From contig CAKRNG010000012.1 of the NCBI GenBank assembly GCA_934370925.1, positions 1 to 62,489 of the forward strand: a stretch of DNA of 62,489 nt, given 5' to 3'. The notes beneath the pieces were generated by a model. That model made no database searches. It was given only the letters and a program-made list of their open reading frames with translations, and was not told the DNA's origin. Below, piece by piece: positions 1 through 8,351 of this stretch. Source of the DNA: an uncultured Lacticaseibacillus sp. (GTDB lineage Bacteria; Bacillota; Bacilli; Lactobacillales; Lactobacillaceae). A program made the position numbers and the translations under genes. Positions within the stretch are counted from its first letter, which is position 1, and every line of letters starts with the position of its first letter.

Positions 1-81
1 GCCTGTCTTGTATGTTAGGGGGCAGTCTTTTGGCGCGCGACTGGATGTAACGTTCGTGTGCTTTGGACTTATGGCGCCCCC
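1..81 (+). repeat. Dispersed palindromic element, right half (cut by window edge)
   Basis: The sequence matches the right part of the element seen whole at 281-440: the descending hairpin arm, the middle GTCTTyTGGCGCGC block and the right terminal repeat. Here the end reads GGCGCCCCC instead of TGGCGCACCC. The left half lies outside the window. Confidence 0.85.
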
Positions 82-107
82 ACAATCGCGTGGGTGCGTC
101 TTTTTTG
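72..107 (+). terminator. Rho-independent terminator formed by the element end and its flank
   Basis: The right end of the preceding repeat (GCGCCCCCAC) pairs with GTGGGTGCGTC a few bases later and is followed by six T. One arm therefore belongs to the element and the other to the flanking DNA. Confidence 0.55.
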
Positions 108-280
108 GTGATCGTGCCAATGTCGCTCGCTTTGCTCGCGACATTTCAGTTATGTTGGTTTAGTGGCAACGACAATGAAACGCTTGTCCTCGGCGCAGTG
201 CACGCCGAGGACCGTGGTTTTGGGGGCGTTTGTAGACCGGGATACATTTACGTTCCGCAATCACCAGCGCTGTGTTGAAG
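82..280. other. Gene-less spacer between two copies of the dispersed element
   Basis: No convincing coding region. Two hairpins are visible: AATGTCGC pairing with GCGACATT near 118-146, and a 10-bp stem GTCCTCGGCG/CGCCGAGGAC near 185-213. Neither has a clear U-tract. Confidence 0.4.
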
Positions 281-440
281 GAGGCTGCGCCAGAAGACGG
301 TTTGGCCCCGGTATACAAGGTAGGCCTGGTGGAAATCCCGAACTTAGGATTTCTACCGGGCCTGCCTTGTATGTTAGGGGGCAGTCTTCTGGCGCGCGAC
401 TGGATGTAATGTTCGTGTGCCTTGGACTTATGGCGCACCC
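281..440 (+). repeat. Dispersed palindromic element, short form
   Basis: This is a complete 160-bp copy. The ends GGCTGCGCCA and TGGCGCACCC are an imperfect inverted repeat (9 of 10). Inside, GCGCCAGAAGAC pairs with GTCTTCTGGCGC, enclosing a long hairpin with loop CGAACTTA. In this copy two stem positions are T on the left where others have C; these still pair with G as wobble pairs. It lies upstream of the glyA promoter. Confidence 0.9.
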
Positions 441-501
441 ACTTACGTCGCACTTAGCCTCCCGTTATCGTGGGTGATAGGAAACGGGAATAGCCAACCA
501 C

Positions 502-530
502 CTGAAAATCGGCGGGACATCCGGTATAAT
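502..530 (+). promoter_or_regulatory. Probable glyA promoter
   Basis: A perfect TATAAT (525-530) has CTGAAA 17 bases upstream as a weak -35. It lies about 70 bases before the glyA start. Confidence 0.55.
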
Positions 531-602
531 GGAAAGTGTTAAAGAACGAATCACTGGTAATCATCGGCATGACTGATGAGGATTATTGAAGGGGGCTTTC
601 AT

Positions 603-1847
603 TTGGATTTTAAAGATCAGGATCCAGCATTGTGGGCAGCGATTGCGCACGAAGAACAGCGGCAGCAGGACAACATCGAGCTCATTGCGTCGGAGAACAT
701 TGTGTCGCCGGCCGTACGTGCAGCGCAGGGGTCTGTCTTAACCAACAAGTATTCTGAAGGGTATCCAGGCAAGCGTTACTATGGCGGGAACCAGTTCATC
801 GATGTCGTGGAACAACTTGCCATCGATCGCGCCAAGGAACTTTTTGGTGCCGAAGCTGCGAACGTGCAGCCACACTCTGGCTCACAGGCGAACATGGCGA
901 CGTACCGGGCCCTGCTGAATGATGGGGACACGGTCTTGGCCATGGACCTCACAGATGGCGGACACCTGACGCATGGTGCTGACGTGAACTTCTCCGGCCA
1001 GACGTACAAGTTCTATCACTATGGCTTAGATGAAAACGGCCTGCTGGATTATGATGCGATTGCGAAGCAGGCACAGGAAGTTCAGCCGAAGCTCATCGTG
1101 GCGGGGGCGAGTGCCTACAGCCGAACCATTGATTTTGCACGGTTCAAAGAAATCGCCGATTCTGTCGGTGCCCTTTTCATGGTGGACATGGCGCACATCG
1201 CTGGCTTAGTAGCGGCAGGTGTACACCCCAGTCCCGTTCCATACGCAGACGTGGTCACGACGACCACGCACAAAACGCTCCGTGGTCCTCGTGGCGGTTT
1301 GATTCTGAGTAAGGAAAAGTACATCAAGAAGATTAATTCCGCCCTCTTCCCTGGTATTCAGGGGGGACCACTGGAACACGTGATTGCGGGGAAGGCCATT
1401 GCGCTCGGTGAAGCGTTGCGTCCTGAGTTCAAGACGTACGCCCAGCAGATTATCAAGAACATGCAGGCAATGGTGCGTGGGTTGACGGCTGGCGATTCCA
1501 AGCTGACCATCGTCTCTGGTGGCTCCGATAACCACTTGGCATTGGTCGATGTTACGGGATACGGCGTCACGGGTCGTGATATTCAGGACTTGCTGGACAC
1601 CGTGATGATTACCACCAATAAGAACCAAGTACCAGGTGAACAAAACGGTCCTTTCCGTACAAGCGGCGTTCGTCTGGGCACGGCTGCGATTACCACGCGC
1701 GGATTCGACGAAGAAGACTGTGAACAGGTCGGCAAGTTGATTGTGCGGGCCATCGCGGGTCGTGATGACCAAACGGAACTGGATGCGGTTGCGGCTGGCG
1801 TGCACACGCTGACGCAGAAGCACCCAATCGATGCGATTCAGTATTAG
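603..1847 (+). CDS. glyA: Serine hydroxymethyltransferase
   Basis: GlyA is a cytosolic PLP enzyme that interconverts serine plus tetrahydrofolate with glycine plus 5,10-methylene-tetrahydrofolate, the main entry of one-carbon units. The product has the family length (414 residues) and the hallmark [11 protein letters not shown], with the PLP-binding lysine near residue 224. The start is taken as TTG at 603, because GAAGGGGG lies eight bases upstream and the protein then opens [11 protein letters not shown] as in relatives. An ATG at 576 in the same frame lacks a ribosome site. It is monocistronic between its own promoter and terminator. folD, the next folate enzyme, lies separately at 10.4 kb. 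Confidence 0.97.
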   Translation: MDFKDQDPALWAAIAHEEQRQQDNIELIASENIVSPAVRAAQGSVLTNKYSEGYPGKRYYGGNQFIDVVEQLAIDRAKELFGAEAANVQPHSGSQANMATYRALLNDGDTVLAMDLTDGGHLTHGADVNFSGQTYKFYHYGLDENGLLDYDAIAKQAQEVQPKLIVAGASAYSRTIDFARFKEIADSVGALFMVDMAHIAGLVAAGVHPSPVPYADVVTTTTHKTLRGPRGGLILSKEKYIKKINSALFPGIQGGPLEHVIAGKAIALGEALRPEFKTYAQQIIKNMQAMVRGLTAGDSKLTIVSGGSDNHLALVDVTGYGVTGRDIQDLLDTVMITTNKNQVPGEQNGPFRTSGVRLGTAAITTRGFDEEDCEQVGKLIVRAIAGRDDQTELDAVAAGVHTLTQKHPIDAIQY

Positions 1848-1856
1848 GATAGCAAT

Positions 1857-1895
1857 GAAAAACGCTCGGACCTTTTTTGGATCTGAGCGTTTTTC
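1857..1895 (+). terminator. Terminator after glyA
   Basis: An AAAAACGCTC...GAGCGTTTTT stem-loop. A-rich and T-rich flanks allow it to act in both directions, also ending the converging EAL gene transcript. Confidence 0.8.
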
Positions 1896-1905
1896 GTTAT
1901 GGTGA

Positions 1906-2589
1906 TTAACTGACGTTGCCCGTCATGGGTAACAGGGCGGGTTTGCCGAAGAAGTAGCCCTGAACGAAACTATACGGACAGGAAGTGGCGACTGCCTCAG
2001 CCTCTTCCTTCGTTTCAATGCCTTCAAACGCAAAAAGTTTGTCGTGACTGATAAGTTTGCCCCACATGTCGGCCGTGTCTTTGATGCAACTAACATTGGT
2101 GAAGGGGCGTAAATTCTGCAACGCGAACTTGTAGCCCTCCGTGAAATCGCGGAGTAAGTTGATGCGGAGAAGGGAGTTGTCCGCAATACCGACATCATCA
2201 ATGACGATGGCCAGTCCTCTTTTCGTGTAGACGCGCGCAGCTTCGAATAGTTCATCGGCCGACACATTCGGGTTGGGGCGTTCCGTAATCTCTGTAATCA
2301 TGTGGACCCTGACACGGTGTTGAACGCGGGTGGCCATGTCGATGAAGGCGGGATTAACGAATTGGTCCACTTCGAGGTTGTAGCCAACGCGTTCAATGTA
2401 ATCTGGCATCGCGTTAATGGTGGCAACCAGCAAGGGCTCCAGTTCATCGACGGTTATCGCGGAAAAGTCTGCGGGTAGGTGCCATGCTTCATCGGAAGAA
2501 TTTTGCTCACGAATTAATAGTTCGTAGCTCACCGGTAAATTATCATAATCGGTCGCCCTAAAAATAGGTTGGCCAAAGAATCTAAGCAT
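1906..2589 (-). CDS. EAL-domain protein (cyclic-di-GMP phosphodiesterase type)
   Basis: A stand-alone EAL domain of 227 residues without membrane segment or sensor domain. EAL proteins hydrolyse the second messenger cyclic-di-GMP to pGpG. Signature positions survive in modified form: ELL in place of EAL, NLE, a glutamate in ITEITE, the IDDVG pair, EGIET and the C-terminal QGYFFGKP. Most metal and catalytic positions are therefore present, and activity is plausible but not proven. It converges on glyA and is divergent from the deacetylase gene. A membrane GGDEF protein, the opposing enzyme type, lies 1.3 kb away, so the two probably set the local signal level together. Confidence 0.85.
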   Translation of the reverse strand: MLRFFGQPIFRATDYDNLPVSYELLIREQNSSDEAWHLPADFSAITVDELEPLLVATINAMPDYIERVGYNLEVDQFVNPAFIDMATRVQHRVRVHMITEITERPNPNVSADELFEAARVYTKRGLAIVIDDVGIADNSLLRINLLRDFTEGYKFALQNLRPFTNVSCIKDTADMWGKLISHDKLFAFEGIETKEEAEAVATSCPYSFVQGYFFGKPALLPMTGNVS

Positions 2590-2639
2590 ATAACCTTACC
2601 TTCTCACTTGGTTAACTGACATATATGTGCCCGTTATTG

Positions 2640-2659
2640 TTGTGATAATTCTATCACAA
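2640..2659. promoter_or_regulatory. Perfect inverted repeat, candidate operator
   Basis: TTGTGATA-ATTC-TATCACAA lies in the divergent region about 50 bases upstream of the EAL gene start. A similar TTGTGA-N6-TCACAA site occurs near 54.87 kb. It looks like a dimeric regulator site, but the regulator is unknown. Confidence 0.4.
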
Positions 2660-2876
2660 TACTCCTATTAATATTTGTGTAAAAGACAAAAAGTGTGGCA
2701 TAAGCGTTACAAGCGTTCACAAAGAGCACACGTCTGATTTGCCTGTGATGGACGTGCGTGCTGTAATAGAGGGGATGTTTTTGATTTGATGTCGTCTCCG
2801 TAAAACTGATTGGGTATACGCCAAAATAGTTTTTCGGCGACCATCGTGTGGCAGTGATTTGGAGGAATGGGGAAAT

Positions 2877-3740
2877 TTGAATAGACGATTTGGGTGGTTA
2901 ATGGTGATGATTCTGATGCTCGTGGGGTGCGGGCGTCAGACGACGAAGCAAGCAACGGGGACGCACCATGCGAAGGTGACGGCCACGAAACACCAGGTGC
3001 ATGCAACGACAACAAAACGGATTGATCATGGCCAAGCACGCATTCCGTTTTCGCAATGGCACCGGATGACAGGGGCAGTTCAGTTGCCCATTTTGATGTA
3101 TCATGACATCAATGTTGGGAACAGCCTGCAGATGCCAAAAGACCAAATGCGCAACCAGATGCAGTGGTTGAAGCAGGCAGGTTATTATTTCATGTCTCCT
3201 GACGAGGCGTATACGGCACTCACGCAGAATAAGCTGCCACAGAAAAAGGTCGTCTGGGTGACCTTCGATGATGGGTACAAAACGATGTACACGGAAGGAT
3301 TACCCATTTTTAAGGCGGTTGGCGCATACGTCACAATTAATGAAATAACAGATTCACTGACGAACCCAAACCACGTCACAGGGGCACAATTACACGCCCT
3401 CGCGAACGCAACGGGGACCACCGTGACGATTGAAAGTCATACGGTGTCCCATTTAGATATGAATCAGTTACCGCTGGCGCAGCAACAAACCGAGATGACA
3501 CGGTCGCGGGCACAACTGCAACGTTGGCTGCACACGCCGATTGAAGTAGTCGCCTATCCAGCGGGACATTACAACGCAGATTCAGTGCTCGCCGCAAAAC
3601 GTGCAGGCTACAAGATGGCACTCACGACGCGTCCCGGACTTGCAACGGCGGGGCAGGGTTTACTCGAACTACACCGGGTGCGGGTGAACCCAGGGATGTC
3701 TCGTGATGGTTATCTCCGACTCGTTCGAACGGGTAACTGA
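2877..3740 (+). CDS. Polysaccharide deacetylase (NodB domain) lipoprotein
   Basis: A carbohydrate esterase family 4 protein that would remove N- or O-acetyl groups from an extracellular or wall polysaccharide. The N-terminus is a short lipoprotein signal ending LVGC, so it should sit on the outer face of the membrane. Three NodB motifs are visible: TFDDGY, the metal site SHTVSH, and AYPAG. The start is set at TTG 2877, 11 bases after GGAGG; an in-frame TTG at 2859 overlaps that ribosome site. PNAG-type deacetylases are often tied to biofilm, which fits the neighbouring EAL and GGDEF genes, but the actual substrate cannot be read from the sequence. Confidence 0.9.
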   Translation: MNRRFGWLMVMILMLVGCGRQTTKQATGTHHAKVTATKHQVHATTTKRIDHGQARIPFSQWHRMTGAVQLPILMYHDINVGNSLQMPKDQMRNQMQWLKQAGYYFMSPDEAYTALTQNKLPQKKVVWVTFDDGYKTMYTEGLPIFKAVGAYVTINEITDSLTNPNHVTGAQLHALANATGTTVTIESHTVSHLDMNQLPLAQQQTEMTRSRAQLQRWLHTPIEVVAYPAGHYNADSVLAAKRAGYKMALTTRPGLATAGQGLLELHRVRVNPGMSRDGYLRLVRTGN

Positions 3741-3895
3741 TTTTCGAATTAAAAATAACGTTTTTGCACTTGCGTAAATAACAAATAAATGGTGAAATGA
3801 TATTAGTCAAAAGCGATGGACCCATCAGGCGGTTCATAAATTAAATCAAGGGGTGTGTGGTCCGGGCGGGAGTGCTGGGCCACTGTCATTAATCA

Positions 3896-5041
3896 ATGGA
3901 TTATTTGCTATTGCACTTGTTGACGTTAATTGCAAACTTGGTGGTGTTGGTCACCTTCGTCCGGTCGTTTAACAGCATCAAGATACGCCACGATGACGGG
4001 TGGGTGGCCCATCATCGGGAATGGGTGGCGCTCGGACTGACCGCTATCATCCTCATCTTCTACCACATTTCGGCGGTTAAAAATACCGAGATTAACGGTA
4101 CGGCGGGTGGCTATGAGTGGATTTGTATGAATCTGCAAGTCGTTGCGATGTATTATGGCGTCATCTACAGTGAGGATTGGCACGTCACGGCGGGAATTGC
4201 GCTAATAGTGACGGTTTGGTTCTCCTGGATGCCACATGTACTTGCATGGCACGGATTCAACTACGGTCTGGTGATTGTCCTCGGATTAATCGCGTTTTTC
4301 AGGCATTTTGCAACGTACATCAGAACGCACCGAATTCTGTATTATCTAGGTCAGGTCGTTATCGTGATTCCCTTCTACGCGGTTAACTTGGACCGTCTGC
4401 ACACGGTGGGGATCGGGTGGCCCTTCCTGATTACGTCGCTTCTCATCACTGTGATTACCGTGCGCATCACGACGCTCAACATGGAACGGCTTTGGCGGAA
4501 GGCGCAGGCGATTGAGTACGCCGCCATGTTCGACGGGGCGACTGGTCTCAAAAACTTCCGCACTTTCAGCGATGCGCTGGTGGCCGCGCACAAACGGTTT
4601 GGTGAAACCGGCGAATTGTATGGACTTTTCGCACTCGACATTGATCACTTCAAGCGCATCAATGACACGCACGGGCACATTGACGGGAACACGGTCTTAC
4701 GCTGTGTGGGGCAAGAACTGATACAGATTGCAGACGACATGCCGTACCGCGCCGATGTTTTCCGAACCGGCGGCGAAGAATTCACCGTGCTCTTGTACAA
4801 CGTGGTGCAAGGGGAAGCGGCGGCCGCCGACATTGCCCGGACGCTCCGTGAACGGGTTGCGGCGTTGGTAATTCCGTTGTCCGGCGCTGACATCAACGTG
4901 ACGGTCTCCATTGGGGGCGAGGTTATGCGCGCTGGGTATGACAATTATTTGGAAGTCTACAAGGCGGCGGATAAGTATCTGTACACGTCCAAGCAAAACG
5001 GACGGAATGCAATCACGTTGAACAACCACACATTCCGGTAG
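3896..5041 (+). CDS. Membrane-bound diguanylate cyclase (GGDEF)
   Basis: The 381-residue protein has about six membrane segments in residues 1-200 followed by a GGDEF domain. This domain makes cyclic-di-GMP from two GTP. The active-site loop reads RTGGEEF, and the metal/substrate stretch DIDHFKRINDTHGH is intact, although the usual GHxxGD ends in N. The RxxD inhibitory site normally found before the loop is not visible, so product inhibition may be absent. No clear ribosome site precedes the ATG at 3896. The membrane part is not a recognised named sensor domain. It ends at a strong terminator. Confidence 0.9.
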   Translation: MDYLLLHLLTLIANLVVLVTFVRSFNSIKIRHDDGWVAHHREWVALGLTAIILIFYHISAVKNTEINGTAGGYEWICMNLQVVAMYYGVIYSEDWHVTAGIALIVTVWFSWMPHVLAWHGFNYGLVIVLGLIAFFRHFATYIRTHRILYYLGQVVIVIPFYAVNLDRLHTVGIGWPFLITSLLITVITVRITTLNMERLWRKAQAIEYAAMFDGATGLKNFRTFSDALVAAHKRFGETGELYGLFALDIDHFKRINDTHGHIDGNTVLRCVGQELIQIADDMPYRADVFRTGGEEFTVLLYNVVQGEAAAADIARTLRERVAALVIPLSGADINVTVSIGGEVMRAGYDNYLEVYKAADKYLYTSKQNGRNAITLNNHTFR

Positions 5042-5054
5042 CTATTTTGAGGGT

Positions 5055-5106
5055 GCTGATTCCCAGAAAGCCAGGTGCGGGCTTTCTGGGAATCAGTGCT
5101 TTTTAT
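5055..5106 (+). terminator. Terminator after the GGDEF gene
   Basis: GATTCCCAGAAAGCC pairs perfectly with GGCTTTCTGGGAATC and is followed by a T-rich tract. Confidence 0.85.
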
Positions 5107-5193
5107 ATGAACAGTATAGATGTTATCCACCTTTTGTTTACTTAGTGGGAATATTCCTTTGTGGTAAAATAAGCGTAGGTAGGGGGAATGGAG

Positions 5194-5516
5194 ATGAAAT
5201 ACAGGGCACGAAACAATAAACTACAAAAACAACTAACAGATTCAACGTGCGAATTCGAACATTTGGCTTTAATGTGGCTAAACGAATTGCGACTAGAATT
5301 GATGAGATTGCTGCGGCTAGTACCTTAGACGACATATCAAGGTTTCCACCAGCGAGATTACATGCTTTAACTGGAGACAAAGAAGGTTTATTTTCAGTGG
5401 GTGTCAGTGCAAATTATCGTTTGATTTTTGCTGGGTTTGATAACAAGTACGAACAGACAATAAATACTGCAAAAATAGTCGCATTTGTTTTTATTGATGT
5501 TGAAGATTATCACTGA
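5194..5516 (+). pseudogene. higB: HigB-type toxin gene with a frameshift
   Basis: RelE/HigB-type toxins are ribosome-dependent mRNA nucleases. A well-placed ATG at 5194 (after AGGGGGAATGGAG) opens with MKYRARNNKLQKQL, resembling the family N-terminus. The rest of the family sequence (RIDEIAAAS, LHALTGDKEG, YRLIFAG) is in another frame beginning near 5247. Joining the two needs a one-base insertion or two-base deletion near 5246-5250. The downstream part could start at GTG 5247 but would then lack the first strand and helix. It sits directly upstream of its antitoxin, as in higBA. It is either inactivated or uses frameshifting. Confidence 0.7.
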
Positions 5517-5533
5517 GAAAGGGGGATTCTAAA

Positions 5534-5854
5534 ATGTATCACGTTAATTTTTATGATGCGGCGGAAATGAAACTTACACCGACAACTTCAGCGGCGGACG
5601 CCCTAAAGGAATTGATGGCATATCACCACATCACGCAGGCTGAGTTTGCAGAACACATTGCGATTTCCCAAAAACAGTTATCGTTTATTCTGAATCGCCA
5701 TGCATTCATGAGCATTCAGGTGGCACATCAGATTGAACAGGCGACGGGAATGAGCGCACGGTGGTTGTTACAGTTGGATTTTAACTACCGATTTGCGAAT
5801 CATGAAGTAAAGGATAATGACGGTGTGGAACGATTTGATTGGGCAATGGCTTAA
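5534..5854 (+). CDS. higA: HigA-type antitoxin (XRE helix-turn-helix)
   Basis: A 106-residue protein with a central HTH (HITQAEFAEHIAISQKQLSF) typical of HigA antitoxins, which bind both the toxin and their own promoter. It starts 17 bases after the broken higB and has an AAAGGGGG ribosome site. With the toxin apparently inactive it may persist as a plain repressor. A 20-base perfect palindromic terminator follows. Confidence 0.85.
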   Translation: MYHVNFYDAAEMKLTPTTSAADALKELMAYHHITQAEFAEHIAISQKQLSFILNRHAFMSIQVAHQIEQATGMSARWLLQLDFNYRFANHEVKDNDGVERFDWAMA

Positions 5855-5934
5855 GTATTTCACTGGGGCCGGTCTTTTGTCGCGAAATGACATCATCAGG
5901 CTACCTCAACGCTTCACATCCAAAAGTAATGACC

Positions 5935-5966
5935 CCAAAAATTCCTGACGCGTCAGGAATTTTTTG
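5935..5966 (+). terminator. Terminator after higA
   Basis: AAAAATTCCTGAC pairs perfectly with GTCAGGAATTTTT around a CG centre, followed by further T. It is symmetrical and could act in both directions. Confidence 0.85.
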
Positions 5967-6052
5967 CGTTGGGCTTCGTTTTTTTATCTGGGTGATGAAG
6001 GCGGAACCACCGCGTAAATGTGATTAAGATTGGTTATTGATTAAAAAACTTG

Positions 6053-6081
6053 TTGACACGCTTCGTCTCTGTGCGTAATCT
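6053..6081 (+). promoter_or_regulatory. Strong promoter of the amino-acid ABC operon
   Basis: TTGACA (6053-6058), a 17-base spacer and TAATCT (6076-6081). The resulting leader is about 105 bases and contains a small hairpin GGTGG-GCGA-CCACC (near 6109-6124) with a GNRA-type loop. Confidence 0.8.
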
Positions 6082-6144
6082 AAGACCCAACAGCCGATTG
6101 GTTGAATTCGGTGGGCGACCACCACGAAGAGGAAGTGAACTTCA

Positions 6145-6309
6145 ATGCGAATGTGTAGTCTTATGTGTATCCAGCTAATTAGGGGGCAAGAATATGAACT
6201 GGACCGTCATCAGCCAGAGTCTGCCGGCGTTTTCGGCGGGCTTCATCATCACGTTGAAGCTCTCGCTGATTGGCATTCTCGGCGCGCTGTTAGTTGGCGC
6301 AATTACTAG
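6145..6309 (+). CDS. Possible Cys-containing leader ORF overlapping the permease start
   Basis: An ATG with GAGGAAG about ten bases upstream opens MRMCSLMCIQLI. The 54-codon frame overlaps the first permease gene in a different frame and stops inside it. Two Cys codons at positions 4 and 8 directly precede the ribosome site of the transporter gene, so stalling there could affect permease translation. No terminator hairpin is seen, so any control would be translational. It may be chance. Confidence 0.3.
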   Translation: MRMCSLMCIQLIRGQEYELDRHQPESAGVFGGLHHHVEALADWHSRRAVSWRNY

Positions 6310-6853
6310 TCTAGTTCAGTATTTTCGGATACCGGGACTCAGACAGCTCGCAACTGTCTACATCGAAATATCACGGAACACCCCACTATTAGTGCAATTA
6401 TTCTTCATTTTCTACGGCCTACCCGGGCTGGGATTGAAGTTATCTGCCGCTGTTAGTGGGGTTTTTGGTTTGATTTTTTTAGGTGGCAGTTACATGGCCG
6501 AGGCTTTCACGAGTGGTTTCAATGCAATTAATAAGAGTCAGATTGAGTCGGGGCGCGCGCTTGGCCTCACCGATTTGCAGCTGGCGTGGTACGTGGTTTT
6601 GCCACAGGGATTGATGGTCAGTGTCCCCGCGCTTGCAGCTAACGTCATTTTTCTGATCAAAGAAACGTCAATTTTCACCGTTATCGCCATTCCTGAGTTA
6701 ACGAACACGGCGCTGGATCTGATTGGCCTTTACTACAACAGCAACGAGTACCTGCTCGAGCTGGTTGTCGGTTATGCCATCATCCTGGTGCCCCTCTCGA
6801 TTGGGCTAACGTGGCTGGAAAGGAGGGTGCGCTATGCTGGTTTCGGGCATTAA
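6194..6853 (+). CDS. Polar amino-acid ABC transporter, permease 1
   Basis: An inner-membrane subunit of the His/Glu/Gln/Cys-type amino-acid importer family, with about five membrane segments. The EAA-like coupling loop is visible around ESGRALGLTDLQ...VVLPQ near residue 120. The ribosome site AGGGGG is eight bases before the ATG. The 3' end overlaps the next permease by 20 bases, indicating translational coupling. The gene order permease-permease-ATPase-binding protein is complete, so the locus should be a full importer. Confidence 0.92.
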   Translation: MNWTVISQSLPAFSAGFIITLKLSLIGILGALLVGAITSLVQYFRIPGLRQLATVYIEISRNTPLLVQLFFIFYGLPGLGLKLSAAVSGVFGLIFLGGSYMAEAFTSGFNAINKSQIESGRALGLTDLQLAWYVVLPQGLMVSVPALAANVIFLIKETSIFTVIAIPELTNTALDLIGLYYNSNEYLLELVVGYAIILVPLSIGLTWLERRVRYAGFGH

Positions 6854-7523
6854 GGTGTTGTTTGAAGGACGAAATATGGTCCGTATGCTCGCCGGATTCC
6901 TAGTGACATTGCGGGTGGCCGTGATTGTGTTGGTGCTCGGGGGCATTCTGGGTGTTCTCCTCGGTGCGCTACGGACGCTGAAGAACCGCCCGCTGCGGAT
7001 TGTGCTACGGGGGTACCTCGAAATTTTCCGCATCGTGCCTACCGTCGTCTTGCTGTTCGTTGCGTACTATATCCTGCCGCAGACGTTCGGTTTGAACTTG
7101 CCGGGGGAGGCCGTCGCCATCCTCGTGTTCACGTTATGGACGGCCGCGGAGATGTCAGATATCGTTCGGGGTGCGCTCGAAGCTGTGCCGGTGCACCAGA
7201 AAGAAGCGGGACAGGCAATCGGGCTCACCCAAACGCAATTATTCCGTTACGTGCTCATCCCGCAAGCCATCCCCGTTGCGTTGCCCGGCACCATCAACTT
7301 GGCGACGCGGATTATCAAAACCACGTCGCTGCTACTGATGATTAGCGTGATGGACATCGTGAATGTGGGTCAGACGTTGGTGGAGGCGAACGGCCATAAG
7401 AATCCGAGCGTTGCCTTCTGGATTTACGGGCTGATGTTCGTGTTGTATTACATCCTGTGCGCGCCGCTCTCGCAGTGGGCCAAGCGCGTGGAGAAGAAAC
7501 GATTGGAGCAGGTGAATGGCTGA
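6834..7523 (+). CDS. Polar amino-acid ABC transporter, permease 2
   Basis: The second membrane subunit, 229 residues, same family as its upstream neighbour, with the coupling loop KEAGQAIGLTQTQ...VLIPQ. It would form a heterodimeric channel with permease 1. It overlaps both the preceding permease and the ATPase gene (8 bases), so the three are translated from one message. Confidence 0.92.
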   Translation: MLVSGIKVLFEGRNMVRMLAGFLVTLRVAVIVLVLGGILGVLLGALRTLKNRPLRIVLRGYLEIFRIVPTVVLLFVAYYILPQTFGLNLPGEAVAILVFTLWTAAEMSDIVRGALEAVPVHQKEAGQAIGLTQTQLFRYVLIPQAIPVALPGTINLATRIIKTTSLLLMISVMDIVNVGQTLVEANGHKNPSVAFWIYGLMFVLYYILCAPLSQWAKRVEKKRLEQVNG

Positions 7524-8253
7524 AGAATTGTTGAAAGTAACGCATTTGAAGAAGGCGTATCAGGAAAAAGAAGTGCTGCGCGACATCAACCTGACCATCC
7601 ACAAAGGCGAGGTGGTCGCGCTTCTCGGGTCATCGGGGTCGGGGAAAAGTACGTTGATTCGCACCTTGAACGGACTGGAAGCCTATCAGGGCGGTACCAT
7701 TGAATTCGCGGGGACGCCCGTTCAGCCCAGCAAGGCGACCTGGTTGGCCTTACGTCAGCGCATTGGCATGGTGTTCCAGAGTTACGATTTATTTCCGAAC
7801 ATGACGGTGCTCGAAAACATTTTACTGGGACCACTCAAGGTGCAACATCGGCCGCGTGCAGAAGCTGAAAAGGTGGCGCGTGACCTCCTCGCCAGTGTGA
7901 ACTTGGCGGACTATGCGGATCGGTATCCACGGCAGCTTTCTGGGGGGCAAAAGCAGCGCATTGCCATCGTGCGGGCGCTCGCGTTGAACCCAGAGCTGAT
8001 GTTGTTTGACGAGGTGACCGCCTCGCTGGATCCAGAGATGGTGCGCGGTGTGCTCGACATCATGGTGTCACTAGCGAAACAGGACATGACGATGATTGTG
8101 GTCACGCACGAGCTGAACTTCGCCAAGCAGGTGGCCGACCGCGTCCTGTTCCTGAGCGACGGCGAAATTTTGGAAGACCGCCCAACCGCAGATTTCTTCG
8201 CGCATCCAGCAACGGAACGGGCGCAGCGATTCTTGGACAGTATGGCGTTTTAA
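7516..8253 (+). CDS. Polar amino-acid ABC transporter, ATPase
   Basis: A 245-residue cytosolic ATP-binding subunit that powers import. Walker A is GSSGSGKST, the signature is LSGGQKQR, and Walker B is LMLFDEVTASLDPE, the pattern typical of GlnQ/HisP-type ATPases. A hairpin-containing stretch separates it from the binding-protein gene, which may adjust the expression ratio. Confidence 0.94.
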   Translation: MAEELLKVTHLKKAYQEKEVLRDINLTIHKGEVVALLGSSGSGKSTLIRTLNGLEAYQGGTIEFAGTPVQPSKATWLALRQRIGMVFQSYDLFPNMTVLENILLGPLKVQHRPRAEAEKVARDLLASVNLADYADRYPRQLSGGQKQRIAIVRALALNPELMLFDEVTASLDPEMVRGVLDIMVSLAKQDMTMIVVTHELNFAKQVADRVLFLSDGEILEDRPTADFFAHPATERAQRFLDSMAF

Positions 8254-8351
8254 CGTAAATGGCACCTACCTCGTGTTTCGTAGGGAAACGTGGGGTGGGT
8301 GTCAAAATGAAATGAATGATTCTGGGATTTAATCAAAAAGGGGAAAAACAC

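Noticed and set aside
1206..1823. 205-codon minus-strand frame opposite glyA
   Set aside because: Shadow of glyA, which has full family motifs.
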